Under the pieces are notes generated by a model. It searched no databases. It saw nothing but the letters and a program-made list of their open reading frames with translations, and had not been told where the DNA came from. Positions 11,953 through 23,000 of a DNA stretch of 64,000 bases are shown here, piece after piece; position 1 is the stretch's first letter, and each line of letters begins with the position of its first letter. The stretch comes from Whalleya microplaca (Eukaryota; Ascomycota; Sordariomycetes; Xylariales; Xylariaceae). Made by a program: the position numbers and the translations under genes. The stretch spans positions 248,001 to 312,000 of the forward strand of contig MU385765.1 of NCBI GenBank assembly GCA_022497155.1. Reading direction: 5' to 3'.

Positions 11953-12008
11953 CTTGTCACCGACAACAAGCGACTAGGAAGCAGATGGTCGAGTCGCAGT
12001 GATGGATG

Positions 12009-12577
12009 ATGGCAAGAGGGCAAGATGGCAAGATGGCAAGATGGCAAAAGGGCAATGGCGACGGTCTACGGGATGGAGCGAGCGAGCGAGCGAGCGATGG
12101 GAGATCGGTGGGAGATCGGTGGGAGATCGATGGGGACTCTATGGGGACTCGATGGTACGGGAGGTCGATCTAGATAGTATCGGACCGGGATACGATCGGA
12201 GGATGGAGGCTCTTGGACGAAACGAAGGTATGTGGTACGTGGTACGTGTGTAGTATTAGTATTACGGAGTAGTAGTAGTGGTGGTGGTGGTGGTGGTGAT
12301 GGTAGTGGTTGTAGTAGTAGTAGTAGTAGTATGAGTAGTTTCAATGTATGTACTGTACGTATCGTAACGAATGACTATGTAGTAAGCCCTTGCTTGCACC
12401 GAGGCAGTCCTCGCGTTGCTCCGCCAAATGGCTGGGTGGATGGGGGGGTTGGGATGATGGATGTTGGTGAAGGCTGGACGACGAGGGACAGGAAGAGTTT
12501 GGGCTTGGCTGGCTGGGCTGGCTGGCTTGGTTGCTATGGAAAAAGAGCGAGAGACAGAGAGAGACAGAGACAGATCA
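12009..12577. repeat. cluster of at least six simple-sequence repeats upstream of CHS7
   Basis: Within about 570 bp: (GATGGCAA)-type units at 12009-12055, (GAGC)n at 12076-12097, GGGAGATCGGT tandem units at 12099-12130, GTA/GTG triplets at 12268-12345, GGCT units at 12502-12531, and GAGACA units at 12548-12577. The tract lies 57 bp and more upstream of the CHS7 start codon, so it overlaps its probable promoter or 5' UTR. The ORFs crossing it are low-complexity artefacts. Confidence 0.85.
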
Positions 12578-13270
12578 GATTAATCCATATAAGGTTAGTG
12601 CGGAACAGACTAAAAATACATGTACATAAGTAAGTAATCCTGGTAATGCGTACCTAATAAGATTCGCACCAAATATGTGGTCCGTGCTTTTACGCTCGGG
12701 AGAACGTCCGCGCATCTCGCTAACCTTAGATCGGGGCTAGCAGGTTACCTAATGTAAGATAGGTAAGATCTTTCATCCTGGTCCTTTCAACCCAATCAAG
12801 AACGGACTTTGTTTTTCATGTCAGTCTACAGTAAACTGTAGTTTGTAATCTTTCTTTAACACACACGAATCCAATACATGTGCAAAGTACTTTCCTATAA
12901 AGATGAACGAGTACCTAAATGCTTGGACACCACAACTCTCTACCCCTGTTTAATTTGATCAAGTGTAACTGGGAGAGGGCGTTGGGAAAGACCACTCTGA
13001 TGTTGAGGGCTTCATCCTTCACAATGCCAGTCTAACCCATTCGCCTTCTATGTAAGCCATAGTGATAGATCCTAATATATTAGATACTTCCTTCGCTTCT
13101 TCGCTGTATGGAGCGCGTCAGTATACATAGTCAGGTACAGACACCGGACATCAATACATACTATAACTACTACTTGCACCTTAGGCGGCTCACATGCTCT
13201 ACCTAATTCCTGTTCCATCAACACCGCCTGTCATAACGATGGTCACCAGCCCTTAGACTTAGTCTCTGAC
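12578..13270. other. intergenic, nothing recognised
   Basis: AT-leaning DNA between the simple-repeat cluster and the 3' end of the small secreted protein gene. The heptad-like repeat ACTTAGTCTCTG occurs twice at about 13257-13281, around the stop codon of that gene. No gene is seen. Confidence 0.5.
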
Positions 13271-13847
13271 TTAGTCTCTGGTGCATCTGACCGCGGTGAT
13301 CTTCTTATCGACGCCTGGCGCGAATGTTGGCATATCGCGTTCGATGTCCGTCAACATGTGGTTGCAGCCTTCATCACTGTTGTACGTTGCATTAGCGAAC
13401 ACCTTGACAACAAGCCATCCACGCATCGTTGCTTGGTTCCGGGGCGTAACATAATAAACTCCTCCCATGAGGGTAGAAAGCGAGAGAGGGAGAGAGAGCA
13501 ACGGAACATACTCGAATACCCGGCACCAGAATCCACCGCCTTCAAATTTGGCCGACCGCAACTGGTTGTTAAATGCGTCGGGAATTTTGACTGTAGCACA
13601 ACAAAAATGGTTAGCAGCACAACTACAAGACAGTAAATTCAGCATATCCAGCTGACGAGCTGGTTTTGGTCGAATGTTGTGTACAGTGATATCACCTACC
13701 ACAGGGTGTCTGAAATAAATCTACAGGGTCCAACGTCGCGACGTTTCCTTTATAGTTCTGCTCTGTATAGAGGTGGAGATAATCCCTTGCTGCTGCGAGC
13801 AGCGGAAGAGCGGAAAGGATGGAAGCAATAGCAGTGAAGGTCTTCAT
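13271..13847 (-). CDS. small secreted protein, beta/gamma-crystallin-like, candidate effector
   Basis: Exons (minus) 13847-13700, 13590-13512 and 13376-13271, with GT..AG introns of 109 and 135 nt, restore a 110-aa protein. Residues 1-20 (MKTFTAIASILSALPLLAAA) are a clear signal peptide. The mature part is about 90 aa with four cysteines (49, 72, 80, 107), enough for two disulfides. The pattern HLYTEQNYKGNVATL, then LRSAKFEGGGFWCRVFDDEGC, recalls the Greek-key strands of beta/gamma-crystallin-like small secreted fungal proteins; this is a pattern match by eye, not a search. No transmembrane or GPI signal. It lies about 4.5 kb from the edge of the AT-rich repeat block, a setting often seen for effectors in bipartite fungal genomes. 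Splice choice is supported by frame closure at both junctions. The exact acceptor of intron 2 is the least certain part. Confidence 0.82.
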
Positions 13848-15902
13848 TATTGTAGTGAGTATCGTAATCGATTGAACGCGTAACCTAGAGTTATCGTGAT
13901 GTTTGTATAGAATATTGGTATTTAAGTGTTCAAGCCTTCTAGGACGAGCAGGATCTTCTGGTCTAAATACTTTTATTTTTAGAGTTCGTGGATTGAATAC
14001 TCCCAGGAGCATATAATACCTGCTTCCACTGTACTGCGTAGTACGGTTTACCAGCGCATAGTTGATTGGTTCCGAGCATCCAATATCACCGTGGTGGGGA
14101 CACACTATCATTCAATAATGGAGGAATGAGGAACTTACCGAGGATCATGGCATATCCCACCCAAACACACCGCCTAAAATTACGATATAGGTAAGTTGCC
14201 CGTGGTCTTCCTATACATTTGGCCCTTGGAAACGGATTCGAAAGCATACAATATCTACTCTAAGCCTGATTAATTATGTAATTTCTTGGCCGCTAAGGGA
14301 GATCACCAGGGAAGTAAGTACACCAACATTTTGGGGTAACGCGTTTTCCAGGAGCTGGGATGTGAATGAGTTCAAGCTAAATATAGAAATATGGAGACTA
14401 TAAATGATCTCCAGATCGGTACGGAGGTAGAAAATGAGTATGTCGTCGTGCCATGAGGAGCCCAAAGGATTATGCGCATGTGAGAGGAGCAAGTATGGAG
14501 TGTCATGAAGAACATTGACATAGATATTACATTACAAGTGACTATTGAGTCTTATGAGTATAAGAAATAACAAGCTGCATAAATATACAAGGATTCTGTC
14601 GCCTCTGTTGGAAGACCATACTCAGATTCAGCATTGCGATGTAGGTAACTGTACCAACAAACTCATTCAATCTGAAAGACCTAAACGATGATTCCATAGC
14701 TCTGTAATAAACCAATGAATCTTCTCGTATATGTGATTTTGGCTATTGAGACTATTTCCCCGGATTACAACAGAAGGGAAGACATTGCTGAGATCGTAAA
14801 GCCGGTTGATAATATATGATTGATACTGCTTAATTCTTTGTTTATCCATAGCTGAGTATATGGTAGAAGTTGTGACGAATTACTTGTCTATAGAGATGAA
14901 AAGCATTACTTACATTGTGAATAAGAAGTGGTCCCCCCCTTTATACACGCCACCTGATACTGGAACGATTATAGCACGTGCCATCAACTATCAACTTCTG
15001 TTGAGTCTGAAGGTGGCAACGGAAAAGGTTGATATGGGAACACAGTCTCTTTCCGAAACTCCACCTATTGTATAGTAATGGGATTATTTGAAGATTATTT
15101 AATGAGTAGTAGAGGCTAATGTGGGACTCCGGATTTGCTCGCACTTATGGTGATCCATCATGACTCCATCACCGATTAAGTGTGCAATATATCGTCGCGG
15201 TTTCTGGATTATGCTTACGCACTTCAAGGGCGTTAAGTGTTGAGCATACCTTCAGATTTGTCCAGGTAATTATTCATATTACTGATCCTGTGTAAGAAAT
15301 ACAGCACCACTGGTTAATTCTTCGTAACTTTCAACTGGGCTAACAATATACAGCAAACTATCAAGGTCGTTGATATTCTGGTAGAATTAGTTAGATGTTA
15401 GCGACAGTCCCCTTCAGAGCTAAGTATGCTAGCAGATGCATTGAGAACGGTCCGATCAGATTTTACCTAGCAGTCACGGTATCGTATCCCATCATGGAAC
15501 AATTGCATCTAAATTTCAAACAATGGCACACTTATAGTAAGTGCACCTTGAGACCAGTAAGGTTGTAGCGATTTGAAAGATCGCATGGATCATAAACTAC
15601 CCTATGACCCTTTCCGTCATCCTTGGGGTTTATGCTCGACTAATGACCAATTGGCTGTTTGTGATACGATCGAATAACGTCGATCCCCTCTATGAAGGTT
15701 TCAACCACACGCCCACTGATATCATCATGAGGGGTAATTCACCAATGGTGCTCAATACGTGTGTAGGTAGGGTCGGAGTTCTCGTATATATGAACTGCAA
15801 TGGACCGCAATTGTAGGCGACATTCTAGACTATCACATCTTGGACCACAAGACTTGAATTATAATTCTATCACCAACGAAGGAACAATCTACAATACTCA
15901 AG
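13848..15902. other. 2-kb intergenic region, nothing recognised
   Basis: AT-leaning, with ORFs below 75 codons and none showing family motifs. The first part (13848-14110) is the promoter side of the small secreted protein gene. No tRNA, repeat or transposon end is visible. Confidence 0.5.
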
Positions 15903-16181
15903 ATGTCGAAAATATTTCTCGCTGCCAAGGAGAAGTACCAAGCAGTACTCGACGATGCTGGAAGAGGCGACTCTGTGTGTAAGTGCCAGTTGATCTTCTG
16001 TAAGCACCAAACATTGATCATGTTGCTAGGCCGAACGAATCGCATTTGCACTACTCGCCACCCATCTAATGGCGACTGCCATGCTACCAACAAAGTTGAT
16101 CACTATCCTCAGCGTCGTCGAAGCAGTGGTGGAAGCATGTCAGAGAGAATTAAAGATATGATGAACAGGCCAGCTTATTAA
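15903..16181 (+). CDS. possible small two-exon gene, hypothetical protein
   Basis: The reading frame begins MSKIFLAAKEKYQAVLDDAG and ends with a basic, Ser-rich tail (YPQRRRSSGGSMSERIKDMM, then NRPAY). A consensus donor GTAAGT lies at 15979. Two acceptors keep the same frame: TAG at 16027-16029 (51-nt intron) or AAG at 16093-16095 (117-nt intron). The second would give about 53 aa with the two conserved-looking ends joined; the unspliced frame (92 aa) is also open. The leader ACTCAAG before ATG fits fungal starts. No domain recognised; possibly a short nuclear or stress-type protein, but that is a guess. Coordinates span the whole gene. Confidence 0.45.
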   Translation: MSKIFLAAKEKYQAVLDDAGRGDSVCKCQLIFCKHQTLIMLLGRTNRICTTRHPSNGDCHATNKVDHYPQRRRSSGGSMSERIKDMMNRPAY

Positions 16182-16607
16182 TTCATTTCTCCTGGTAAAT
16201 TGTTGCGCGAAGGCTCGTTGAAAGATGTAATATTAAATTCAATATACCTGATTGTGCTCTTGAGACATCTTAATCGACATCGCATATTCCTAAAATTATA
16301 GTCATAAGATATCTACAACATTGCAGGCAGTCATATGCGTCCCGCTTTTGGGTAATCTGCCCACAGTCCTTAGTAACCCCTCAACTTGTACCTAATGTCC
16401 GCACCATGACCCTTAAGCACCTTTCCCTAAGGTCTGACATGACGTGATTAATAGGTATACTATAAGAGAGATAGAGACGAAGACCATGAGACGTATATAT
16501 CGCATATGCCAAAAAGCTCTATTGATGACCTCGTGAATTCGAGACTGGGAAATATAGGATCAGGTCGTTGTTGGCCTATTTGAGTTGTGTCATAGGTAAA
16601 TTCTGTA
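16182..16607. other. intergenic, nothing recognised
   Basis: Short gap between the possible small gene and the 3' end of the Cys-rich membrane protein gene on the other strand (convergent arrangement). No features seen. Confidence 0.5.
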
Positions 16608-17658
16608 TTAATGTGGCTGTGTTGTTTCCGGCATAGCTCCAGAGTCTAGCTCATGATACTGATGGGATTGCTGCCCTTGGTGTATGTTGGGTGGGCTTTC
16701 AGTACTCGGAATCCAATTGCCATCGAGTTCTGAAACGGTATCGAGGCCTGTATGCTGCCCATCCCTTGCCAGGTCGTTGGTGGTATTCGTCATATATGAC
16801 ACATGCCGGCTATCTCCCATCGTCCAGGAGCCGGCAACAGACGGCGTAGTACTGAATCGCGATGTAGTTGAAGCCTTACCGAACATTGATGGGGCCACGC
16901 CAGGTGAGGCTGCTTGGACAATCGTGGGGCTACTCATGAAGGAATCTGAAAGGTGCCATGATTAGGTCCGGGTTGAACTGCGATAAATGGAACAGGGTAC
17001 ACTTACCTTTGTACGGGCTGTATTGCGGATGCACTACCTCCATCTGATCATCTTCTGCTGAATGTACTGTTTTGTTGGCGCGTCGCTTCTTGTATAAGAA
17101 GAGGAAACAAGCAATTAAAATCAAGGCGACCACTCCACCGACAGTTCCTCCAACGATTCCACCAATTGGTAAGTCATGACTACCTTCTGGAGAAGCTGAT
17201 TCTTGATTCTCTTGGCCTGACAGGGTAGCCGAAGCTGGAGTCGACGCAGTGCTGGTGGCGGATGTTGTGGAACTAGTGCTAGAATCAGATGACGGTAGAA
17301 AGACAGTCGCGTTCTTCTGGTCATCACTGAGTCTGGCAGGAGTCAAGTCATCGCTTGGACAATTCTCTTTTTGGTTGCATGGATTCGACTTGCAGCAGCC
17401 CATGAAGGGACCAACGGCGCAAGTGTACCAAAGGCTGGTCGAGAATCCAGAAGCGCAACCTTGCTCAGCGATGTCATCGAACTTGGTTAAATCGAAACCT
17501 GCAGGATGCAATTTTGACACTGGACAATTCCCAGAGCCATCGGCGCAAGGGTCAATATCGCAACAACCGATGAATCGAATGTCACTATCCTGGCAGATAT
17601 AGAATGTACCCCCTTTTGAGCATGAGAGCCCTAAATCTTTCTTGGGATCGTTGCCCAT
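16608..17658 (-). CDS. Cys-rich single-pass membrane protein with duplicated six-Cys module
   Basis: Exons (minus) 17658-17007 and 16945-16608, joined over a 61-nt GT..AG intron (GTAAGT donor, TTCAG acceptor), give 329 aa. The N-terminal part holds two similar six-cysteine units: Cys 13, 22, 32, 33, 38, 45 and Cys 68, 80, 88, 89, 94, 100. Each has a G-C-C pair, then (D/N)PC, then NCP. A Ser/Thr-rich stalk (about 122-148) follows, then a Gly-rich start and hydrophobic span at about 165-188 (IGGIVGGTVGGVVALILIAC), a basic stop-transfer YKKRR, and a roughly 140-aa Ser/Thr/Pro-rich cytoplasmic tail. No signal peptide precedes the Cys units from this ATG and I find no convincing upstream exon, so topology may be type III. 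The architecture resembles fungal surface sensors, but the family is not recognised and function is unknown. Confidence 0.85.
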
Positions 17659-17788
17659 TGTGGTAACAATCTAAGACAGAATAAAGACGACAAAGGTAGG
17701 CCGAAAATGACTTCTCATCTAAAGCTATGATTAGGGTGTAAGTCGACATATGGTTGTCTTAGGTTGAACAAGTGAAGGAGGCTGGGAC

Positions 17789-18202
17789 ATGCCCCTAAAG
17801 TTGGAAAACTCGCTCAATGCAATACATTTCTACCTAGGCCTGGAGTGGCAATCTACCGATCTATCCGATGCGGGCAAAGTAGAAAACGTAGCGCTTCTAT
17901 CGCAGGGAAGAAATGTGATGTTAGGCCGTTGGCTGTTGGGTCGATGGCACAGCCAAGATGGTGTTGGTTCCATCATACATGAGCTAATGCACTTGGGCAC
18001 GCCTTGTAATCTATTTTTATATCGTTTGTTGCACTGGGCGGACCTTCTCCCCCAATTTCGTGCTCATGTAACATCTTCGATATTGTTGAATCTGCTTGTG
18101 GCCCATTGCGGGCGTTCGGGCGGGATATTGCTTCATCAGCTCGGCTGTCAAGTCATGTCAAATCATACCACTTATCCTACACAACTTATAACTATTATAT
18201 AG
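17789..18202 (+). CDS. hypothetical ORF with HExxH motif, possibly a decayed metallopeptidase fragment
   Basis: Open frame of 137 codons just inside the gene-bearing side of the AT-block edge. Its centre reads DGVGSIIHELMHLGTP, that is a hydrophobic run followed by HELMH, the zinc-binding pattern of many metallopeptidases. The usual third ligand of astacin-type enzymes (HExxHxxGxxH) is not in register, and no signal peptide, conserved cysteines or upstream exon are visible. It may be a remnant of a fungal secreted peptidase gene truncated at the repeat boundary, or a chance ORF. It is divergent from the Cys-rich membrane protein gene. Confidence 0.22.
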   Translation: MPLKLENSLNAIHFYLGLEWQSTDLSDAGKVENVALLSQGRNVMLGRWLLGRWHSQDGVGSIIHELMHLGTPCNLFLYRLLHWADLLPQFRAHVTSSILLNLLVAHCGRSGGILLHQLGCQVMSNHTTYPTQLITII

Positions 18203-18290
18203 CTATATATTATTGTAAGAGATGGTAGTAGTTAGGCACGGGTAATATATTGACCTATAGGGTATGAATACAGGTGCACTGATTCTTGAC

Positions 18291-18361
18291 CCCTTTGTAT
18301 ATAAAGGGGGCGAAGCCTCCCTTATATAGACAAAGGGTAAGGGAGGACCTCCGGTCCTCCC
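18291..18361. repeat. two adjacent hairpin-forming inverted repeats at the isochore edge
   Basis: First: an imperfect inverted repeat with arms of about 18-19 nt (18291-18308 and 18319-18337) that both begin or end in CCCTTTGT/ACAAAGGG, around GGCGAAGCCT. Second: GGGAGGACC TCC GGTCCTCCC at 18341-18361, a perfect 9-bp stem with a 3-nt loop. They sit exactly where composition changes from mixed to AT-rich. They could be ends of a DNA transposon or MITE, or a GC-cluster-like insertion. Confidence 0.7.
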
Positions 18362-18399
18362 CCGATACCTCCTCGATAAGGCTTATAGGTTAATAAGGC

Positions 18400-18976
18400 T
18401 TATAGCATAAGCCCTACATCTGATAATTATAGCTAAAAAAGGTAAAGTTTAATAAAAAACCCTTATAATGGTAAAAAAATACATTTTTAATTAAAGCTAA
18501 TAGCCGTAATTAAGTTAATAAACACGGCTTAAAACGCTTATTACGTATATATATTATAAGCTAATAAGCGGCTTATAAATTTAAATTATTATTTTAAATA
18601 TAGCTTTTTTAAAACATTATATTTATGGCTTTTTTAATTAACGATAATAATAATAATTTAAGCTTTTATTTTAATAATAAAGTAAATAAATTCGCGCTTT
18701 ATTTAATAGTGATTTTTATTATATATTTATTAAAAAAAGTCCTTTTAATTTTATTATTATCGTGTGTTATTTATAAGCCGCTTAATTAATAAAATAAATA
18801 TATCGGATTTTTTTTAAATAAAGGTAATATAATATTAAAAAATACGGAGAATTATTTATTATATATGCCTTAGTTTTTATTTATATTTATATTTATTAAA
18901 ATTTTTTAAAAAAAGTATAATTTATTTTTATTTATTTATATATAATATTATGTGTATAAAATTAATAAACCGTAAT
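18400..18976. other. AT-rich DNA, unassigned
   Basis: Decayed AT-rich sequence between the boundary hairpins and the first recognisable retrotransposon part. It has repeated GGCTTATA / TAAGGCTTATA words near 18378-18412. I cannot assign it to an element; it may be flanking relic of the host element's target. Confidence 0.5.
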
Positions 18977-19195
18977 GTTACGACCGAATTAAAATTAAGA
19001 TTAAAATTAAGTGAGGTACGTAAACGTTATAATTACTTAAATAATTAAGTTACCTTACTTTATATATATAGTGATTTTTAATAAGCCTTATTAGGCTTGT
19101 TTTTTTTTCCTTTTTATATTAATAATTTTATTAATAATATAGCTAAATCTTAAGCCCTGTTTTTTATAGGCATATATCTTATAATATAATTATTA
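18977..19195 (+). repeat. possible 5' LTR of host element H
   Basis: It begins TGTTACGACCG, a common style of fungal gypsy LTR start. It is followed about 220 nt later by a region (GGCTTTATAATATCCCAAC at about 19220) that closely matches the sequence just downstream of the 5' LTR of element Y (about 34118-34140). The matching 3' LTR was not found in the window, so the boundaries are approximate. Confidence 0.35.
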
Positions 19196-19809
19196 ATATT
19201 ATTTTATTGCTTAGAAAGGCTTTATAATATCCCAACTTAAGCTAGATATGCGCACAATTAAAACGTAAGACTATAAAACGAATAACGATATTAAGCGATA
19301 ATGTCGACTAAAATCAAGAATCGCGAGACGCGTTTCGCTAAGCGTTAAGCTGTTAAAAACGCGGTTAAAAAGGAAGTTAAATTTAACTTAAACAAGTTAA
19401 ATCGATTTTAAGTAAAGGCCGATAAAATTTCGAAGATATTTTATTATTAACGATTTTCGATTATAACCGAATATTTTTAGCTACTTAGGAAGATTATTTT
19501 TTAGCAAAAAAAAGGAGGAAAAAAAAAGGAACTTTTTATAAAAAAAACTTATATACGCAAATTATTAAGAATTAAACCCGAATAACGAGGTTTTTTAAGT
19601 TTACTATTAAAAGATTTCCGGTAAAATAACTGCGGATTTATAAAAGAAATTTAATAGGTATATAGCTTTATAAAATGCTCGCGTAAGAAAATTATATATA
19701 CTATTTATTCCGATAATAAATAACAGTAAATAGGCCTAGTTAGATTTCGACAAATTAATGGCGGATAATAATTTCGCTAAATACGTTATAAAAAACCTAA
19801 CTGTTATAT
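19196..19809 (+). pseudogene. element H: leader and 5' part of gag, RIP-decayed
   Basis: The plus-strand frame from about 19300 gives a Lys/Arg- and Glu-rich gag-like start (TKIKNRETRFAKR, with stops explained by CAG to TAG change). It is cut at 19809 by the insertion of element X and resumes at 31280 with a gag-like region. The assignment rests on order and on the continuation after X, not on a diagnostic gag motif in this part. Confidence 0.45.
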
Positions 19810-20038
19810 TATTATAGGGCTAGTGTGCCGTAGCACATATATATCGCTTGTTTTTTTCCTTTTTACTCTTAAATAAAACATATATAGTTTAAACAGCCTC
19901 GTTATTAATAATAGACACATTTTTCCTTTCGATTAATCGTTGTTATAAGTGACTTTTTTATTTCGTCGCTTTAATTACCTCCGGTTAGCTAAGCTATAAA
20001 ATAGCACCTCCTTTACCTTAATACCTTATCCTAATATA
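19810..20038 (+). repeat. 5' LTR of element X copy A
   Basis: 229 nt, aligned by eye with the LTR at 31051-31279 and, reversed, with those at 47845-48073 and 55158-55384. Shared landmarks are GGGCTAGTGTGCCGTAGCA, ATATATCGCTTG, a GTTATAAGTGACTTTTTTATT block, and AGCACCTCCTTTACC near the 3' end. Confidence 0.9.
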
Positions 20039-23000
20039 TTTAGCTCCCCCGGATAGGCCTCGACTTTTTCGCTTTTTTAATTTATCGAGAAAAATAGTCT
20101 AAATAAAGGTAGCAGTAAAATAAGACTAAAAAGAGAAAGACTTTAATAAAACCCCTAAAACCTATTAAACTAACTAAACCTACGAAAAAAAAGCACTAAC
20201 TAAAAAAGAGAACTGATAGTAAACAATTATTTAAAATAAAAAAATAATGTTAAGAATAAATAAATTAATAAAAAGATTTATAAAAAACTTATAACATATA
20301 TTAATAAGTTAGTAACGTAAAAATATAAAAATATAAAGTATAAAAAATATAAAAATATAATAATATAAGAATATAAAAAAGTATAAGTTTTAATAAAATA
20401 AGTTAAATATAAAAAAATTAGTAGTACAAAAAATTAGGAAAGATTAGAAAATTATAAAATATATAGCGAATAGTACATAAAAATGTACCATAATTTAAAC
20501 CTATAAAGTAGACTAAAATAAAATATAAGTAACGAAAATAATATCCGAATTTTTAATTGGCCTATAAGTAGTTTTATTATGCGATTAATTAATTAATATA
20601 ATATAATGGCTAAGTTAGCGACTTGTTATCGAGATTTTTTTTAAAAGTCTCCTAATTTTTAAAACTATTATTAGCGTCTTAAGGGATAATTATAATCTTA
20701 TATCTAAAATATTATAAAACTATAACCTAATATAATTAAAAGAAATAAAATATATTCCTTTAAAATTAAGTATAACTAAAGAATTAAAATAGCTAGATAA
20801 TAAAACATCTTAAATTATATTAAATATAGCTAAAAAAATCCCTTTAATTAACTAATAATTAAAGGATTATTAATTTTATTATTAATTAAAAATATTATTA
20901 AAATAAAGGAGATTCGGTATTATATAATTAGAACATTTAATTAGAAATAACTAGCTAAAAGGCTTTATCCCTTAATATAACGAAAAACGTATAACTCGAT
21001 AAAAAGCCTACGGATTAAAATATAGCTTCCGATTAAAAGCGACTTATTATAACCGGAAAAACCAGGTTTATAATAATAGCTACGTTACTAAACTTTCGAA
21101 ATTATTTACAGCTTTTATTCGATAGAAATAATATTATAAATTAGATCGAAAATATAACGTATATATTTAATAAATACAGCTTAAAAAATAATATTAAAAT
21201 TAAGGAAATGCCGTATTAAATGAATAACTAAACTAATAAATAATAGATCGAAACTTTACTAAAAAATATTATTATTTAAAAAAAATAAAGGTAATTTTAA
21301 AGCGATATTTTAAAATTAGTAATTTAAAGTAAATAAAAACCTTTATAAAACGGTTAAAAAACCTAAAAAAAAGTAATAGATTATTCGGACCGATAGAAAT
21401 CTATTATTATATTTTAGATTATTTAGTTCGGGTAAAAGACGTCCGAAAATAAAAGAAAATTAAAAAATAAAACGCTATTTTTGTCAGTAATTTATAGTAG
21501 AAAATCGATTAAAAGGTTATTAAATAAATTATATAGTTTTATTCGAAATTATATAATAAGCTTTTCGAACTAGATTATAAAAAAGCCTAAAACGTTATAT
21601 ATATATAAGCGGATGCTATAGTCGGCCTAATAAATTATAATAGCCGTAATATCCGATAGGTTTTGCTTAATCGACCGCATAAAAATAAATCGGTTAATTA
21701 TTAACGTTCGGTTCGGTTCTGTTTACTATTAGTAAACCTAAAATAGCCTAAAGTTATTTTTAAAAAAAAGACTCCATTTTCTTAATTAGACGAAATAAAA
21801 GATTTAATTAAATTTATAAAATAAATGTTTATTATATAGCTTAAAACTAACAAAAATCTTATTATATTTATAAAAAAACTTTAATTAATATTACTAAAAT
21901 TAGAATATTACGCCTTATAAAAAGAAACCTTTATTTAATAAAATACTTAAAGATATAAAGTAAGGGATATATTTTTTAATATTTATTACGCCGGGCCTTT
22001 AAATAAAAAAAAAGGATATAAAAGGTATAATAGCCGATAAGATTAAAATAGTCGATATATATTATAACCGATATTATTTTAAAAATATAATCGAAATACT
22101 TATTTCTTCTATAAAAAATTAAGCCACTTTTTTATTATTTATTTTCTAATAGCGTTATTAAGCCGCGATAATATAATGCGATATAATAATTAATTTAGGG
22201 GATATTTTATCGGAAGTTTTTAAACTGCTCCTGAAATTAGAAATATTCTATTTTTTAGGCATATAATTACCGAAAGTAAAATAAATAAAGAAAGTATTAT
22301 TTAAGCCTGCTTATAATTCTTATATAAAATAAAAATATACGGTACTTAAATTCGGAAATTAGTTTATTACTATCTTTATAAATATAGCAAAATCGAAAAG
22401 GACGTAAAATTTAAATAAAACTATAATTTTACTCAATTAACAGTTAATTTATAAAATCGTAACCTGGAAATAATATTAATTACAGATTTAAAAATTAATA
22501 GTATTAAAATAGAAAGCCTAAAAGGTAATATTTTTTTACGAATTTATAAACTTATAAAATTACTTTTAAAAAGAACTAATTATTAATAAAAGCGGGAATT
22601 TTATATATAAAGTAGTAATTAAGCCGTTTTAATATAAAAGTAAGGATAAAATTAATGTTTTAGTATTAAAAAGGTATAAAAATATAGACGGCAGTATATC
22701 CGTAAAAAAAACGATCGATAAAGTGTTATTAAAACTAAACCTTTTATTTTTAATAGTTTTAAAGACGCCGAAATAAACCCAGGCTAATAAGCTAGAGAGC
22801 ATTATATTTAATTAACCAGTTTTAGCTTTAATTTCGGAATATTTAAAAAAAAGGATTTTTAAAAATGCGGCAAAAAGATTTAAAGTCTTATGGGATAATT
22901 TAATTAAATATTATACGGGGTTTAATAAGGCATTACTTTAATATCTATTTAATAAAGCGGGTAAAATAGGTTGAAAGTTTTATAAAACAATTTATATCTC

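Noticed and set aside
12232..12633. 133-codon ORF with Gly/Ser runs
   Set aside because: It translates the triplet microsatellite and other simple repeats upstream of CHS7; no real protein features.
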